From JBEIHX01 sp040381075 (GTDB lineage: Bacteria > Pseudomonadota > Alphaproteobacteria > Caulobacterales > Aquidulcibacteraceae), in NCBI GenBank assembly GCA_040381075.1, contig JBEIHX010000007.1:68214-132213 (forward strand): a stretch of 64,000 nt of DNA, given 5' to 3'. Shown piece by piece: positions 47,924-57,427 of the stretch. The position numbers and the translations under genes were made by a program. The notes beneath the pieces were generated by a model. That model worked only from the letters and a program-made list of their open reading frames with translations. It did no database searches and had not been told where the DNA came from. Within the stretch, counting starts at the first letter, position 1. Each line of letters opens with the position of its first letter.

Positions 47924-50900
47924 GCGAGTCCGACAACGACTTCCGCGCCCGCTACGAAGCCAACCGGGACCGGCTGATCGCAGCCCATGCCTATGATCCG
48001 CGCGACGAGCACGACGCCTGCGGCGTCGGCCTCGTCGCCGCACTCGACGGCGAGCCCCGGCGCGAGATCGTTGAAATGGCGATCAGCGCCCTGAAGAATG
48101 TCTGGCACCGCGGGGCGGTCGATGCGGACGGCAAGACAGGCGACGGCGCCGGGATCAGGCTTGACGTGCCGCAGGCGTTCTTCCGCGAGCAGGTGTCGCG
48201 CACCGGCCATGACCCGGGCGGACGCGCCATCATTGTCGGTCAGGTTTTCCTGCCGCGCACCGACTTCGGGGCGCAGGAGAGCGTGCGCGCAGTCATCGAA
48301 ACCGAAATCCTGCGCTTCGGCTTCTACATCTTCGGATGGCGCCAGGTCCCGGTTGACATATCCGTGATCGGGGAAAAGGCCAACGCCACCCGACCCGAGA
48401 TCGAACAGATCCTGTTCGCAGATGCGCGCGGGCGCGATGACGATGCGCTCGAGCGCGTGCTCTACGTCTGCCGCCGGCGGATTGAAAAGCGCTGTCGCGA
48501 GCAGAACATCAACGACTTCTATGTCTGCTCATTTTCAGCCCGGACGCTGATCTACAAGGGCATGTTCCTCGCGGAGCATATTGATCGCTTCTACCCGGAC
48601 CTGCGCGACCCCAGCTTCGTGTCAGCCGTGGCGATCTATCACCAGCGCTATTCGACGAACACCTTCCCGCAGTGGCGCCTTGCCCAGCCCTTCCGCATGC
48701 TTGCGCATAACGGCGAGATCAACACGCTGAAGGGCAACGTCAACTGGATGAAGTCGCATGAAATCAAGATGGCCGCAGACACGTTCGGCGACCATCAGGA
48801 GGACATCAAGCCGGTGATCCTGCCCGGCATGTCCGACTCTGGCGCACTCGACAACGTGTTCGAAGTGATGGTGCGCGCCGGGCGCTCCGCGCCGATGGCC
48901 AAGGCCATTCTGGCGCCGGAGGCATGGGCGAAGAGCGAAACCATGCCGGCCGCCCACCGCGCCCTCTACGCCTACTGCTCGGCGATCATGGAGCCCTGGG
49001 ACGGTCCAGCCGCACTGGCGATCTTTGACGGCCGCTGGGCCGTCGCCGGCATGGACCGCAACGGCCTGCGCCCCATGCGCTATGCGATCACCGAGGATGG
49101 CGTGCTGGCCGTTGGCTCGGAAGCCGGCATGTGCCCGCTGGAAAACCGGCGCGTGATCAGGCGCGGGCGGGTCGGCCCAGGGCGGATGATCGCCTTCGAC
49201 GTCAAGGAGGCGAAGTTCTACGGCGAGGAAGAGGTGCTGGACATGCTCGCCGCCGCAAAGCCCTACGCCCAGTGGCTGGAGCATGTGGTCGAACTGGAGC
49301 CGCGCATCGGGCCAGGACCTGAACCACGCATCACCACATCGCGCCTCGACCTGCTGCGTCGCCAGTCTGCGGCCGGCTTCACGCTCGAGGAAGTGGAGCT
49401 GATCCTCGCACCGATGGCGGAAGACGCCAAGGAAGCGGTCGGCTCAATGGGCGACGATGCGCCGCTCGCCGTGCTGTCCGACCGCTATCGCCCGCTCAGC
49501 CATTTCTTCCGGCAGAATTTCAGCCAGGTCACAAATCCGCCCATCGACCCGCTGCGCGAAGACCGGGTGATGAGCCTCAAGACACGCTTCAAGAATCTCA
49601 ACAACGTGCTTGAAGACAAGAACCCGTCGGATGTCTTCCTGCTCGAAAGCCCCGTGCTCACCACAGGCATGTATGAGCGCATGCTGGGGGTGCTTGGGGA
49701 TTCCGTGGAGATCATCGACTGCACCTTCGAGCGGCCGCACGATCCAGGCGGGGCCGGCGAGGCGCTGCGCGGGGCGCTCGACCGGGTGCGCGTGGAGGCC
49801 GAAAATGCGGTGCGCGCAGGTCGCTCACATATCGTCCTGACAGATGAGCGCACCAGCGCCTCGCGCGTTGCGATCCCGATGATCCTGGCGACCGGCGGCG
49901 CGCACAGCCATCTCGTCAAGGTTGGCCTGCGCTCCTATTGCTCAATCACGGTGCGCTCGGCGGAATGTCTTGATACCCACTATTTCGCCGTCCTCGTCGG
50001 CGTCGGCGCCACGACCGTGAACGCCTATCTGGCCCAGGAAACGATCGCCGACCGCCACGCCCGTGGCCTGTTGCCGGCCCATGCGCTTGGCAAGGCCTGC
50101 CTCAACTACAAACGGGCGATCGAGGCAGGCCTTTTGAAGATCATGTCGAAGATGGGCATCTCGGTCATATCGTCTTACCGCGGGGCCTACAACTTCGAAG
50201 CCCTTGGCCTGTCCCGCGCGCTCGTCGACGAATTTTTTCCGGGCATGGCGAGCCGTATCTCAGGCATCGGCCTCACCGGAATCGCACGCAACGTCATCGA
50301 GGCGCATGAGCGCGCCTACGACGAAGACATCGTCACCCTGCCGGTTGGCGGGGTGTACCGCCAGCGCGCAAGCGGTGAGCGGCACGCCTTTGAAGGTCCG
50401 ATGATCCACCAGCTGCAGCATGCGGTGCAGACGAATTCCTACGCCGAGTACCTCAAATACTCGATGGCGGTGCGCGACCGGCGTCACCGGGAACCGATCC
50501 AGCTGCGCGATCTGCTCGAGATCCGCGCCGGGGTCAGCCCCGCGCTGTCCGTGGACGATGTGGAATCGATCAACGAGATCCGCAAACGCTTCGTTACGCC
50601 CGGCATGTCGCTCGGCGCGCTGGGACCCGAGGCGCATGGCGCGCTCAACATCGCCATGAACCGCATCGGGGCGAAGTCGGACTCCGGCGAGGGTGGAGAA
50701 GACCGGGAGCGCTACACGCCGCGCCCGAACGGCGACAACCCGAACAGCGCGATCAAGCAGATCGCCTCAGGCCGCTTTGGCGTGACGGCGGAATATCTCA
50801 ACCAGTGCCGGGAAATCGAGATCAAGGTCGCCCAGGGCGCCAAGCCCGGCGAAGGCGGCCAGCTGCCGGGCTTCAAGGTGACCGACATGATCGCGCGTCT

Positions 50901-52491
50901 GCGTCATTCGACGCCCGGCGTGATGCTGATCTCGCCGCCGCCCCACCATGACATCTATTCGATCGAGGACCTCGCCCAGCTGATCTATGACCTGAAGCAG
51001 ATCAACCCCGAGGCGAAGGTGTGCGTGAAGCTCGTGTCGCAGTCGGGGGTGGGCACCGTGGCGGCGGGAGTCGCCAAGGCGAAGGCTGACGTCATCTTGA
51101 TCTCAGGCCATGTCGGCGGCACCGGAGCAAGCCCGCAGACGTCGATCAAATATGCCGGCGCGCCGTGGGAGATGGGGCTTTCGGAAGCCCATCAGGTGCT
51201 CTCGCTCAACAATCTGCGCCACTCCGTGACGCTGCGCACGGACGGGGGGCTGCGCACCGGGCGCGACATCGTCATCGCGGCCATGCTCGGCGCGGAGGAG
51301 TACGGCATCGGCACCGCCAGCCTCGTGGCGATGGGCTGCATCATGGTGCGCCAGTGCCATTCGAACACCTGCCCTGTCGGGGTGTGCACGCAGGATCCGA
51401 AGTTGCGCGAGCGATTCCGCGGCAGCCCGGACCATGTCGTGAACCTCATGACGTTCCTTGCCATGGAGGTGCGCGACATCCTGGCCCAGATTGGCTTCAA
51501 GAGCCTCAAGGAGGTCATCGGACGCACTGACCTGCTCAGCCAGATTTCGCGCGGCGCCAGCCACCTTGACGATCTTGATCTCAATCCGATCCTGGTGCGC
51601 GTTGACAGCCCGCACCCCCCGTACAACGTGCAGACCGGCCGCGCCGAGGTGCCTGACACCCTTGACGCGCAGATCCTGCGCGACGCCGCGCCGTTCTTCC
51701 AGCGCCAGGAAAAAATGTCGCTGGCCTACACGGTGCGCAACACGCACCGCGCCATCGGCGCGCGCGCGTCCGCCCACATCGTGCGCAGCTGGGGCATGGA
51801 CAGCGTGCCGGAGGGTCGACTCGCAATCCGGCTTGAAGGATCGGCCGGCCAGTCGCTTGGCGCGTTCAGCGTCAAGGGCCTGTTCCTTGATGTGCTCGGC
51901 GAGGCCAACGACTATGTGGGCAAGGGCCTGTCAGGCGCCACGATCGTTGTGCGTCCGCCGCCGGAGGATCGTCTGGTCGGACCGCAAAACACGATCATCG
52001 GCAACACGGTGCTGTATGGCGCGACAAGCGGCGCGCTTTTCGCCGCTGGACAGGCTGGCGAGCGCTTCGCGGTTCGCAATTCCGGGGCCGATGTGGTGGT
52101 GGAAGGATGCGGGGCGAACGGCTGCGAATACATGACCGGCGGCGCGGCCGTCATTCTTGGCGCTGTCGGCGAGAACTTCGGCGCCGGTATGACGGGAGGC
52201 GTCGCTTTCGTGTGGGACCGGGACGATCACTTCGCCCGACGCGCCAATCCCGACACCATCAGCTGGGCGCGGATCGCCGCGAGGTACTGGGAGAGCCGGC
52301 TCAAATCACTCATTGAACGGCACTATGAACTCACGCAGTCCGCCCGGGCCGAGGAGATCCTCGACAATTGGGTGTTTGAGCGCGGACGGTTCTGGCAGAT
52401 CACACCGAAGGACATGATTGACCGTCTGGTCCATCCGTTGCAGGACGTTGGTGATGACGGCGCGCAGGATCGCGTCGCTTCCATCGCCTGA
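47920..52491 (+). CDS. gltB: Glutamate synthase large subunit
   Basis: 1523 residues from ATG 47920. A short propeptide precedes Cys in DEHDACGVGLVAAL, the N-terminal nucleophile of the class II amidotransferase domain. The central domain is about residues 450-750; the FMN-binding synthase domain includes KPGEGGQLPGFKV, VKLVSQSGVGTVAAGVAKA and HVGGTGASPQTS; the [3Fe-4S] ligands are in GCIMVRQCHSNTCPVGVC; a GXGXG-type beta-helix domain (GANGCEYMTGGAAVILG) ends the protein. Full length. It follows the GST gene with overlap. Confidence 0.97.
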   Translation: MSESDNDFRARYEANRDRLIAAHAYDPRDEHDACGVGLVAALDGEPRREIVEMAISALKNVWHRGAVDADGKTGDGAGIRLDVPQAFFREQVSRTGHDPGGRAIIVGQVFLPRTDFGAQESVRAVIETEILRFGFYIFGWRQVPVDISVIGEKANATRPEIEQILFADARGRDDDALERVLYVCRRRIEKRCREQNINDFYVCSFSARTLIYKGMFLAEHIDRFYPDLRDPSFVSAVAIYHQRYSTNTFPQWRLAQPFRMLAHNGEINTLKGNVNWMKSHEIKMAADTFGDHQEDIKPVILPGMSDSGALDNVFEVMVRAGRSAPMAKAILAPEAWAKSETMPAAHRALYAYCSAIMEPWDGPAALAIFDGRWAVAGMDRNGLRPMRYAITEDGVLAVGSEAGMCPLENRRVIRRGRVGPGRMIAFDVKEAKFYGEEEVLDMLAAAKPYAQWLEHVVELEPRIGPGPEPRITTSRLDLLRRQSAAGFTLEEVELILAPMAEDAKEAVGSMGDDAPLAVLSDRYRPLSHFFRQNFSQVTNPPIDPLREDRVMSLKTRFKNLNNVLEDKNPSDVFLLESPVLTTGMYERMLGVLGDSVEIIDCTFERPHDPGGAGEALRGALDRVRVEAENAVRAGRSHIVLTDERTSASRVAIPMILATGGAHSHLVKVGLRSYCSITVRSAECLDTHYFAVLVGVGATTVNAYLAQETIADRHARGLLPAHALGKACLNYKRAIEAGLLKIMSKMGISVISSYRGAYNFEALGLSRALVDEFFPGMASRISGIGLTGIARNVIEAHERAYDEDIVTLPVGGVYRQRASGERHAFEGPMIHQLQHAVQTNSYAEYLKYSMAVRDRRHREPIQLRDLLEIRAGVSPALSVDDVESINEIRKRFVTPGMSLGALGPEAHGALNIAMNRIGAKSDSGEGGEDRERYTPRPNGDNPNSAIKQIASGRFGVTAEYLNQCREIEIKVAQGAKPGEGGQLPGFKVTDMIARLRHSTPGVMLISPPPHHDIYSIEDLAQLIYDLKQINPEAKVCVKLVSQSGVGTVAAGVAKAKADVILISGHVGGTGASPQTSIKYAGAPWEMGLSEAHQVLSLNNLRHSVTLRTDGGLRTGRDIVIAAMLGAEEYGIGTASLVAMGCIMVRQCHSNTCPVGVCTQDPKLRERFRGSPDHVVNLMTFLAMEVRDILAQIGFKSLKEVIGRTDLLSQISRGASHLDDLDLNPILVRVDSPHPPYNVQTGRAEVPDTLDAQILRDAAPFFQRQEKMSLAYTVRNTHRAIGARASAHIVRSWGMDSVPEGRLAIRLEGSAGQSLGAFSVKGLFLDVLGEANDYVGKGLSGATIVVRPPPEDRLVGPQNTIIGNTVLYGATSGALFAAGQAGERFAVRNSGADVVVEGCGANGCEYMTGGAAVILGAVGENFGAGMTGGVAFVWDRDDHFARRANPDTISWARIAARYWESRLKSLIERHYELTQSARAEEILDNWVFERGRFWQITPKDMIDRLVHPLQDVGDDGAQDRVASIA

Positions 52492-52539
52492 GGCGGCCGC
52501 GCCCGCGCCGGCCTGGACAGTTCATGGGGCAGGCTGGCA

Positions 52540-52643
52540 GGACTTTCTGGCCGGACTTTCTGGCCGGACTTTCTGGCCGGACTTTCTGGCAGGACTTTCT
52601 GGCCGGACTTTCTGGCAGGACTTTCTGGCAGGACTTTCTGGCA
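52540..52643. repeat. 13-nt tandem array, eight copies
   Basis: Eight copies of GGACTTTCTGGCC. The last base is C or A: copies 1-3 have CC, 4 has CA, 5 CC, 6-8 CA. It starts 49 nt after the gltB stop. 13 is not a multiple of three. Confidence 0.97.
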
Positions 52644-52862
52644 GGGCGTCCTGGCGCCCCCCTGAGAGGGTGGCCTGATTTCGCCGCCTGACCGCACGCC
52701 TGGCGGCGGCATGCGCAAGGGGCTGACGGGGGGCGTTGACTGGCGCCGGTCGGGCAGACCAGCGCGTCGGACAGGCCCCCGGCCTGACGGGCCGCCGCCG
52801 CGTGATGCAGCCGGTTCTTGCGCGCGCAGGGCGATGCAGGGGCCGTGGCGGCCCGAAGACCT

Positions 52863-52946
52863 GCCAATCAAAAGCCGCCAATCAAAAGCCGCCAATCAAA
52901 AGCCGCCAATCAAAAACCGCCAGTCCAAGACTGCCGGTCAAGGACT
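52863..52946. repeat. 14-nt tandem array, six copies
   Basis: Unit GCCAATCAAAAGCC. The first three copies are perfect, the fourth has one change, and the last two are diverged toward the HerA-like gene stop 6 nt away. Confidence 0.93.
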
Positions 52947-52951
52947 GCGCT

Positions 52952-54439
52952 TCAGCGGCGTTTCATGCCGCCGAGCACGCCGCGAATGAGGGCCTGGACA
53001 AGGCCGCGCCCGAGTTCGCGCGCAGCCGAGCCGGCAGCCTTTTCCACCACCGTCTGACGCCGGCGCCCGCCGCCGCCGCCACGCTTGGCCTTGACCTCCT
53101 GCTTCTCACGCGCGGTGTCGCGCGCCTCGCGTTCGGCCCTGTCAGCAGCGCGCTCGGCCCGCTCGGACAGGATCTCATAGGCGCTTTCGCGGTCTTGGGT
53201 TTTGTCATAGACCCCCGCGAGGGGGCTTGCCTTGATCACGGCCTGGCGCTCTGCATCGCTGAGGGCCCCGACGCGCGAGGCTGGCGGACGGATCAGCGTA
53301 CGCGCCACGACCGTGGGCGCGCCCTTTTCATCCAGCAGGGAGACGAGCGCCTCGCCGATGCCGAGTTCGGTCAGGACCTCCTCCGTCCGGAAACCCGGAT
53401 TTTCGCGAAAGCTGTCCGCGGCGGCCTTGATCGCCTTGCGTTCACCCGGCGTGTAGGCGCGCAGGGCGTGCTGCACACGGTTGCCGATCTGCGACAGGAC
53501 GGTGGGGGGAAGGTCCTGGGGATTCTGGGTCACGAAGTAGACGCCCACCCCCTTTGACCGGATCAGCCGCACCACCTGCTCAATGCGCTGCAGCAGCGCT
53601 GGCGGCGTATCGGAGAACAACAGATGCGCCTCGTCGAAGAAAAAGACGAGCCTGGGTTTGTCAGGGTCGCCGATCTCCGGCAGCTCCTCGAACAGTTCCG
53701 ACAACAGCCACAGCAGAAAGGTCGAGTAGAGCCGTGGAGCCTGGATCAGTTTGTCAGCCGCCAGAATGTTCACCACCCCCCGGCCGTCGGCGGCCGTGCG
53801 CATGAAATCAGACAGCTTCAGGGCCGGCTCGCCGAAGAACTTCTCCGCGCCCTGCTGCTCGAGCTGCAGAAGGCGGCGCTGTACGGCGGCGACCGAGGTG
53901 GGGCTGACCAGGCCATACTTCGCATTGATCGTGTCTGAGTTCTGCGAGACATAGGTCATCAGGGCGCGCAGGTCAGGAAGGTCCAGCAGCAGCAGCCCCT
54001 CTTCGTCGGCGACCTTGAAGGCGACGGCGAGCGCGCCCTCCTGGGCCTCGGACAGCTCGAGAAGCCGCGCCGTGAGCATCGGCCCCATCTCCTGGAGGGT
54101 TGCCCGGATGGGGTGACCCTTTTCGCCATAGACGTCCCAGAACACCACCGGCGGCTTTTCGGGCGCATAGTCCGCAATACCGATCTGTTCGGCGCGCGCG
54201 GCCGCCCATTTGGGCGGCGGATCGCCAGCCAGGGCGACGCCGGAGAGATCGCCTTTCACGTCTGCGGCGAACACCGGCACGCCCATGCGCGCGAAGCCCT
54301 CCGCCAGCACCTGCAGCGTGACCGTCTTGCCGGTGCCGGTCGCGCCGGCGACCAGCCCATGCCGGTTGGCCCGTTTGAGCAGCAGGGATTGCGGCTCTGC
54401 GCCGCCCGGTCCTGCGCCAAGGAATATGCCGTCGCTCAT
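52952..54439 (-). CDS. HerA-like helicase/ATPase (DUF853)
   Basis: 495 residues from MSDGIFLGAG. Walker A GATGTGKTVTLQ near residue 34; a DVKGDLSG block; Walker B-like RLVFFFDEAHLLF; YFVTQNPQDLPPTVLSQIGNRVQHALRAYTP is a typical DUF853 segment. The C-terminus is a basic, glycine-rich stretch (KAKRGGGGGRRRQ) followed by a helix. It is a FtsK/HerA-type ATPase; cellular role unknown, DNA processing is inferred. Longer frame to 54556 rejected as unconserved. Confidence 0.9.
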   Translation of the reverse strand: MSDGIFLGAGPGGAEPQSLLLKRANRHGLVAGATGTGKTVTLQVLAEGFARMGVPVFAADVKGDLSGVALAGDPPPKWAAARAEQIGIADYAPEKPPVVFWDVYGEKGHPIRATLQEMGPMLTARLLELSEAQEGALAVAFKVADEEGLLLLDLPDLRALMTYVSQNSDTINAKYGLVSPTSVAAVQRRLLQLEQQGAEKFFGEPALKLSDFMRTAADGRGVVNILAADKLIQAPRLYSTFLLWLLSELFEELPEIGDPDKPRLVFFFDEAHLLFSDTPPALLQRIEQVVRLIRSKGVGVYFVTQNPQDLPPTVLSQIGNRVQHALRAYTPGERKAIKAAADSFRENPGFRTEEVLTELGIGEALVSLLDEKGAPTVVARTLIRPPASRVGALSDAERQAVIKASPLAGVYDKTQDRESAYEILSERAERAADRAEREARDTAREKQEVKAKRGGGGGRRRQTVVEKAAGSAARELGRGLVQALIRGVLGGMKRR

Positions 54440-54610
54440 GCCTGCACTCCTGCCAGTCCGTGGCGCCGCCTGCCGCGCCCCGCGCGCCTCCGGGCGGCGC
54501 CGACGCGACGATTCGCCTGCGCCGCGGACTGTGGCGCGCGGCCGCCGGCAAGGCAATGCGAGGCCGGCGCCGACTTGCGCCGGGCGGCTGCGGGCGCCAT
54601 CACCTGCGCG

Positions 54611-55921
54611 ATGTCAGCCCCGGCGCCGCCTTCCCCTCCCGTGATCGGCCAGGCCCCGCGCGAGGCGGCCGCCGCCGTCCTCAGCGATGTGCTGGACAAC
54701 CGCGTCGCGCTGGATGAGGCGCTCGCCCGACAGCAGACCTTTGATCGTCTGGCCGGCGAGGACCGCAGCTTTGCGCGGGCCATCGTCAGCGCGGCGCTGC
54801 GCCGCCTCGGCGCGCTGGACGGCGTGCTGGCCGCATTCATGGCCCGGCCACTGCCGGCAAAGGCCGGCCTCGCCCGCGCCGTCCTGCGCTGCGCCGCCGC
54901 CGAGCTTCTGGTCCTGGGCGCGCCGGCCCACGCAGCCGTGCATACCGCCGTTGCCGTTCTGCAGGCAGCGCCAGGCGGACGGTCCTATGCGGGCCTTGCG
55001 AACGCCGTGCTGCGCCGGATCGCCCGGGACGGGGCGGCGATGTTCGATGCGGCCCCGCCAGAGGCCGACGCGCCGGACTGGGTGGTCGCCCGCTGGCGCG
55101 CGGCCTACGGCGCGGCGAAGGCGCGCGCCATCCTCTCCGCCGCACGCACCCAGCCGCCCCTGGATCTGACGGTTCCCGCGCACGCCGGGGCCTGGGCCGC
55201 CAGGCTTGACGCAGCGCGCATCGGTCCAGCCACAGCCCGTCTGCCCCAGGGCGCGCCGGACGTTGCGCGACTGCCAGGGTATGACGACGGCGCGTGGTGG
55301 GTGCAGGATGTTGCAGCAGGCCTGCCGGCGCATCTGCTCGGCGTGCATCCGGGCGAGCGGGTTGCAGATCTGTGCGCTGCGCCGGGCGGCAAGACGCTGC
55401 AGCTGGCCGCGGCCGGCGCCTCGGTGGTTGCAGTCGACCGGTCGCCGTCCCGCCTGGAGCGCCTGCGCATCAATCTGGCGCGGTGTCGGCTGACGGCGGA
55501 TGTGGTCGCAGCCGACCTGACGCAGTTGACGCCGCAGGAGCGCTTCGACGCCGTGCTGCTCGACGCACCCTGTTCGGCGACCGGAACCCTGCGCCGCCAC
55601 CCGGAGGTGCTGTGGATCAAGGACGCGCGCGATATCGCACGGCTGGCCGCCCTGCAGCGCCAGCTGCTGCAGCGCGCGCTCGCCTGGCTGAAGCCAGGCG
55701 GACGGCTGGTGTACTGTGTCTGTTCGCTGGAGCCGGAGGAAGGCGAAGGCGTGATCGCGAGCGTGCTGGAACAGGGCCTGGCCCGCCGCCAGGCGATCGC
55801 GCCGGGCGAGGCGGCCGGCTTCCATCCCACCGCAGCCGGGGATCTGCGCACCTTTCCGGATGATCTGCCAGACACCGGCGGCGCCGACGGGTTCTTCATG
55901 GCGCGCCTCGCACTCTCCTGA
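54611..55921 (+). CDS. rsmB: 16S rRNA (cytosine967-C5)-methyltransferase type RsmB
   Basis: 436 residues. The N-terminal NusB-like domain (REAAAAVLSDVLDNRVALDEALARQ) is followed by the SAM domain: VADLCAAPGGKTLQLAAAGASVVAVD, then LLDAPCSATGTLRRHPEVLW (motif IV Cys) and LVYCVCSLEPEEGE (catalytic Cys of motif VI). It methylates a cytosine in 16S rRNA. The exact target is from family, not proof. The ATG 54611 agrees with the family start; the frame is open farther up but overlaps the divergent HerA-like gene. Confidence 0.93.
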   Translation: MSAPAPPSPPVIGQAPREAAAAVLSDVLDNRVALDEALARQQTFDRLAGEDRSFARAIVSAALRRLGALDGVLAAFMARPLPAKAGLARAVLRCAAAELLVLGAPAHAAVHTAVAVLQAAPGGRSYAGLANAVLRRIARDGAAMFDAAPPEADAPDWVVARWRAAYGAAKARAILSAARTQPPLDLTVPAHAGAWAARLDAARIGPATARLPQGAPDVARLPGYDDGAWWVQDVAAGLPAHLLGVHPGERVADLCAAPGGKTLQLAAAGASVVAVDRSPSRLERLRINLARCRLTADVVAADLTQLTPQERFDAVLLDAPCSATGTLRRHPEVLWIKDARDIARLAALQRQLLQRALAWLKPGGRLVYCVCSLEPEEGEGVIASVLEQGLARRQAIAPGEAAGFHPTAAGDLRTFPDDLPDTGGADGFFMARLALS

Positions 55922-56083
55922 CGCTGGCCCCCGCTTTTGGCGGGACGCCGCAACGCCGCCCGGCGCCGGCGCGCGGAGCAGGCCGCGGGCACAAGCCGTG
56001 GCGCACGCCACGCACGCCAGCACCGCCCCACTGCGGATTGACGGGCGCGCACGCAAGGTCTCGAATGACGTCCCCCAGGACGT

Positions 56084-56100
56084 CCTGTCTGGGACAGGAT
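56084..56100. other. Inverted repeat before acyl-CoA dehydrogenase gene
   Basis: TCCTGTC and GACAGGA around TGG, overlapped on the left by the palindrome CAGGACGTCCTG (56077-56088). The string CGTCCTGTCTGGG is identical to part of the repeat unit at 45542-45583. It lies 70 nt upstream of the start. Confidence 0.4.
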
Positions 56101-56169
56101 TACGTCGCCGTGGTTTCCAGGAGATCGTCGCCACGATCCTCCCCAGGAACCCGCTCCGAGGATATGGCC

Positions 56170-57363
56170 ATGAACATCCCCACACGCCCCCTCGCACAGC
56201 TTGACTTCGATGCCCTGCGCCCGCCCTCGCCGTTTCTGACCGACAGCCACGAGGCGTGGCGGCGCGAATTGCGCAGGTTCCTTGAACGCGAGATCATTCC
56301 CTATGCGGAGGAATGGGACGAAGCCGGCTTCGTGCCCCGCGAGGTGTTCAGGAAGGCGGCTGACTTCGGCCTGATCGGCGCCGGCTATCCGGAGGAATAT
56401 GGCGGCTGGCGGGAAGGATTTGACCGCTTCCACGCCATCGTCACCAGCGAAGAACTGGCGCGCGTCGGCGCCGGCGGGGTGATCGCAGCTTTGACCGTGC
56501 ATGGCATCGGTCTGCCGCCGATCCTGGCGATCGGCTCACCCGAACTGAAACAGCGCGTCGCTCCCCAGGTGCTGAAGGGCGAACACCAGATCAGCCTCGC
56601 GATCACCGAACCGGACGCAGGCAGCGACGTCGCCAATCTGCAGACCAGGGCCCACCGGCAGGGCGATGTCTTCGTGGTCAACGGCGCGAAGATCTACATC
56701 ACCGGCGGCATGACATCGACATGGGCGACCACGGCTGTGCGCACCGGCGGCCCCGGCGCCGCAGGCGTTTCGCTGCTGCTCATTGACTTGAACAGTCCTG
56801 GCGTCACCCGCGCGCCCCTCAAAAAACAGGGCTGGTGGGCGAGCGACACAGCGCAGATCTGGTTTCAGGACGTCGAAGTGCCGCTCGACAACCTGATCGG
56901 CGAGGAAAACAAGGGTTTTCTTGGCATCATGATGAATTTCAATGGCGAGCGCCTCGGCATGGCGTCCGGCGCGATCGCTTCGGCGAGGGTCTGCATCGAA
57001 GAGGCGATCGCATGGGCGCGCGAGCGGCGCACGTTCGGCAAGCGGCTCGCAGACCATCAGGTCATCCGCCACAAGATCGCAGACATGATCCAGCGCGTGA
57101 ATGCGTCGACAGCCTATCTGGAGATGTGCGCCTGGCGCGTCAGCCAGGGAGAAACGCCGGCTGCCGATCTCGCGCTTCTGAAGGTCCAGGCGACGCAGAC
57201 GCTCGAGGTGTGTGCACGCGAGGCGATGCAGATCATCGGCGGGGCGTCCTACATGCGCGGCAGCCGTGTGGAACGCATCTATCGCGAGGTGCGCGTCAAC
57301 GCCATCGGCGGCGGCTCGGAGGAGATCATGCGCGATCTCGCAGCGCGCCAGATCGGCCTGTGA
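56170..57363 (+). CDS. Acyl-CoA dehydrogenase
   Basis: 397 residues from ATG 56170, chosen over 56164 because GAGG is 9 nt away. LAITEPDAGSDVANLQTRA and IYITGGMTSTWATTAV are flavin/substrate motifs. The C-terminal YREVRVNAIGGGSEEIMRDLAARQIGL has Gly at the medium-chain catalytic position, so the base is expected in the earlier helix (FNGERLGMASGA). It resembles citronellyl-CoA/long-chain types; the substrate is not known. Stands alone, away from the beta-oxidation block. Confidence 0.92.
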   Translation: MNIPTRPLAQLDFDALRPPSPFLTDSHEAWRRELRRFLEREIIPYAEEWDEAGFVPREVFRKAADFGLIGAGYPEEYGGWREGFDRFHAIVTSEELARVGAGGVIAALTVHGIGLPPILAIGSPELKQRVAPQVLKGEHQISLAITEPDAGSDVANLQTRAHRQGDVFVVNGAKIYITGGMTSTWATTAVRTGGPGAAGVSLLLIDLNSPGVTRAPLKKQGWWASDTAQIWFQDVEVPLDNLIGEENKGFLGIMMNFNGERLGMASGAIASARVCIEEAIAWARERRTFGKRLADHQVIRHKIADMIQRVNASTAYLEMCAWRVSQGETPAADLALLKVQATQTLEVCAREAMQIIGGASYMRGSRVERIYREVRVNAIGGGSEEIMRDLAARQIGL

Positions 57364-57427
57364 GCGCCGGGGTTTCAACGTCCGAAAGCGGTGAGACGGC
57401 GGGCGTCGCGTGCGCTATCACAGCGCC

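Larger units (their letters stand above)
52492..52951. other. Convergent spacer gltB / HerA-like with two large arrays
   Basis: 460 nt between two gene ends, non-coding. It holds the 13-nt and 14-nt arrays below and no ordinary terminator with a T-run. Confidence 0.6.
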
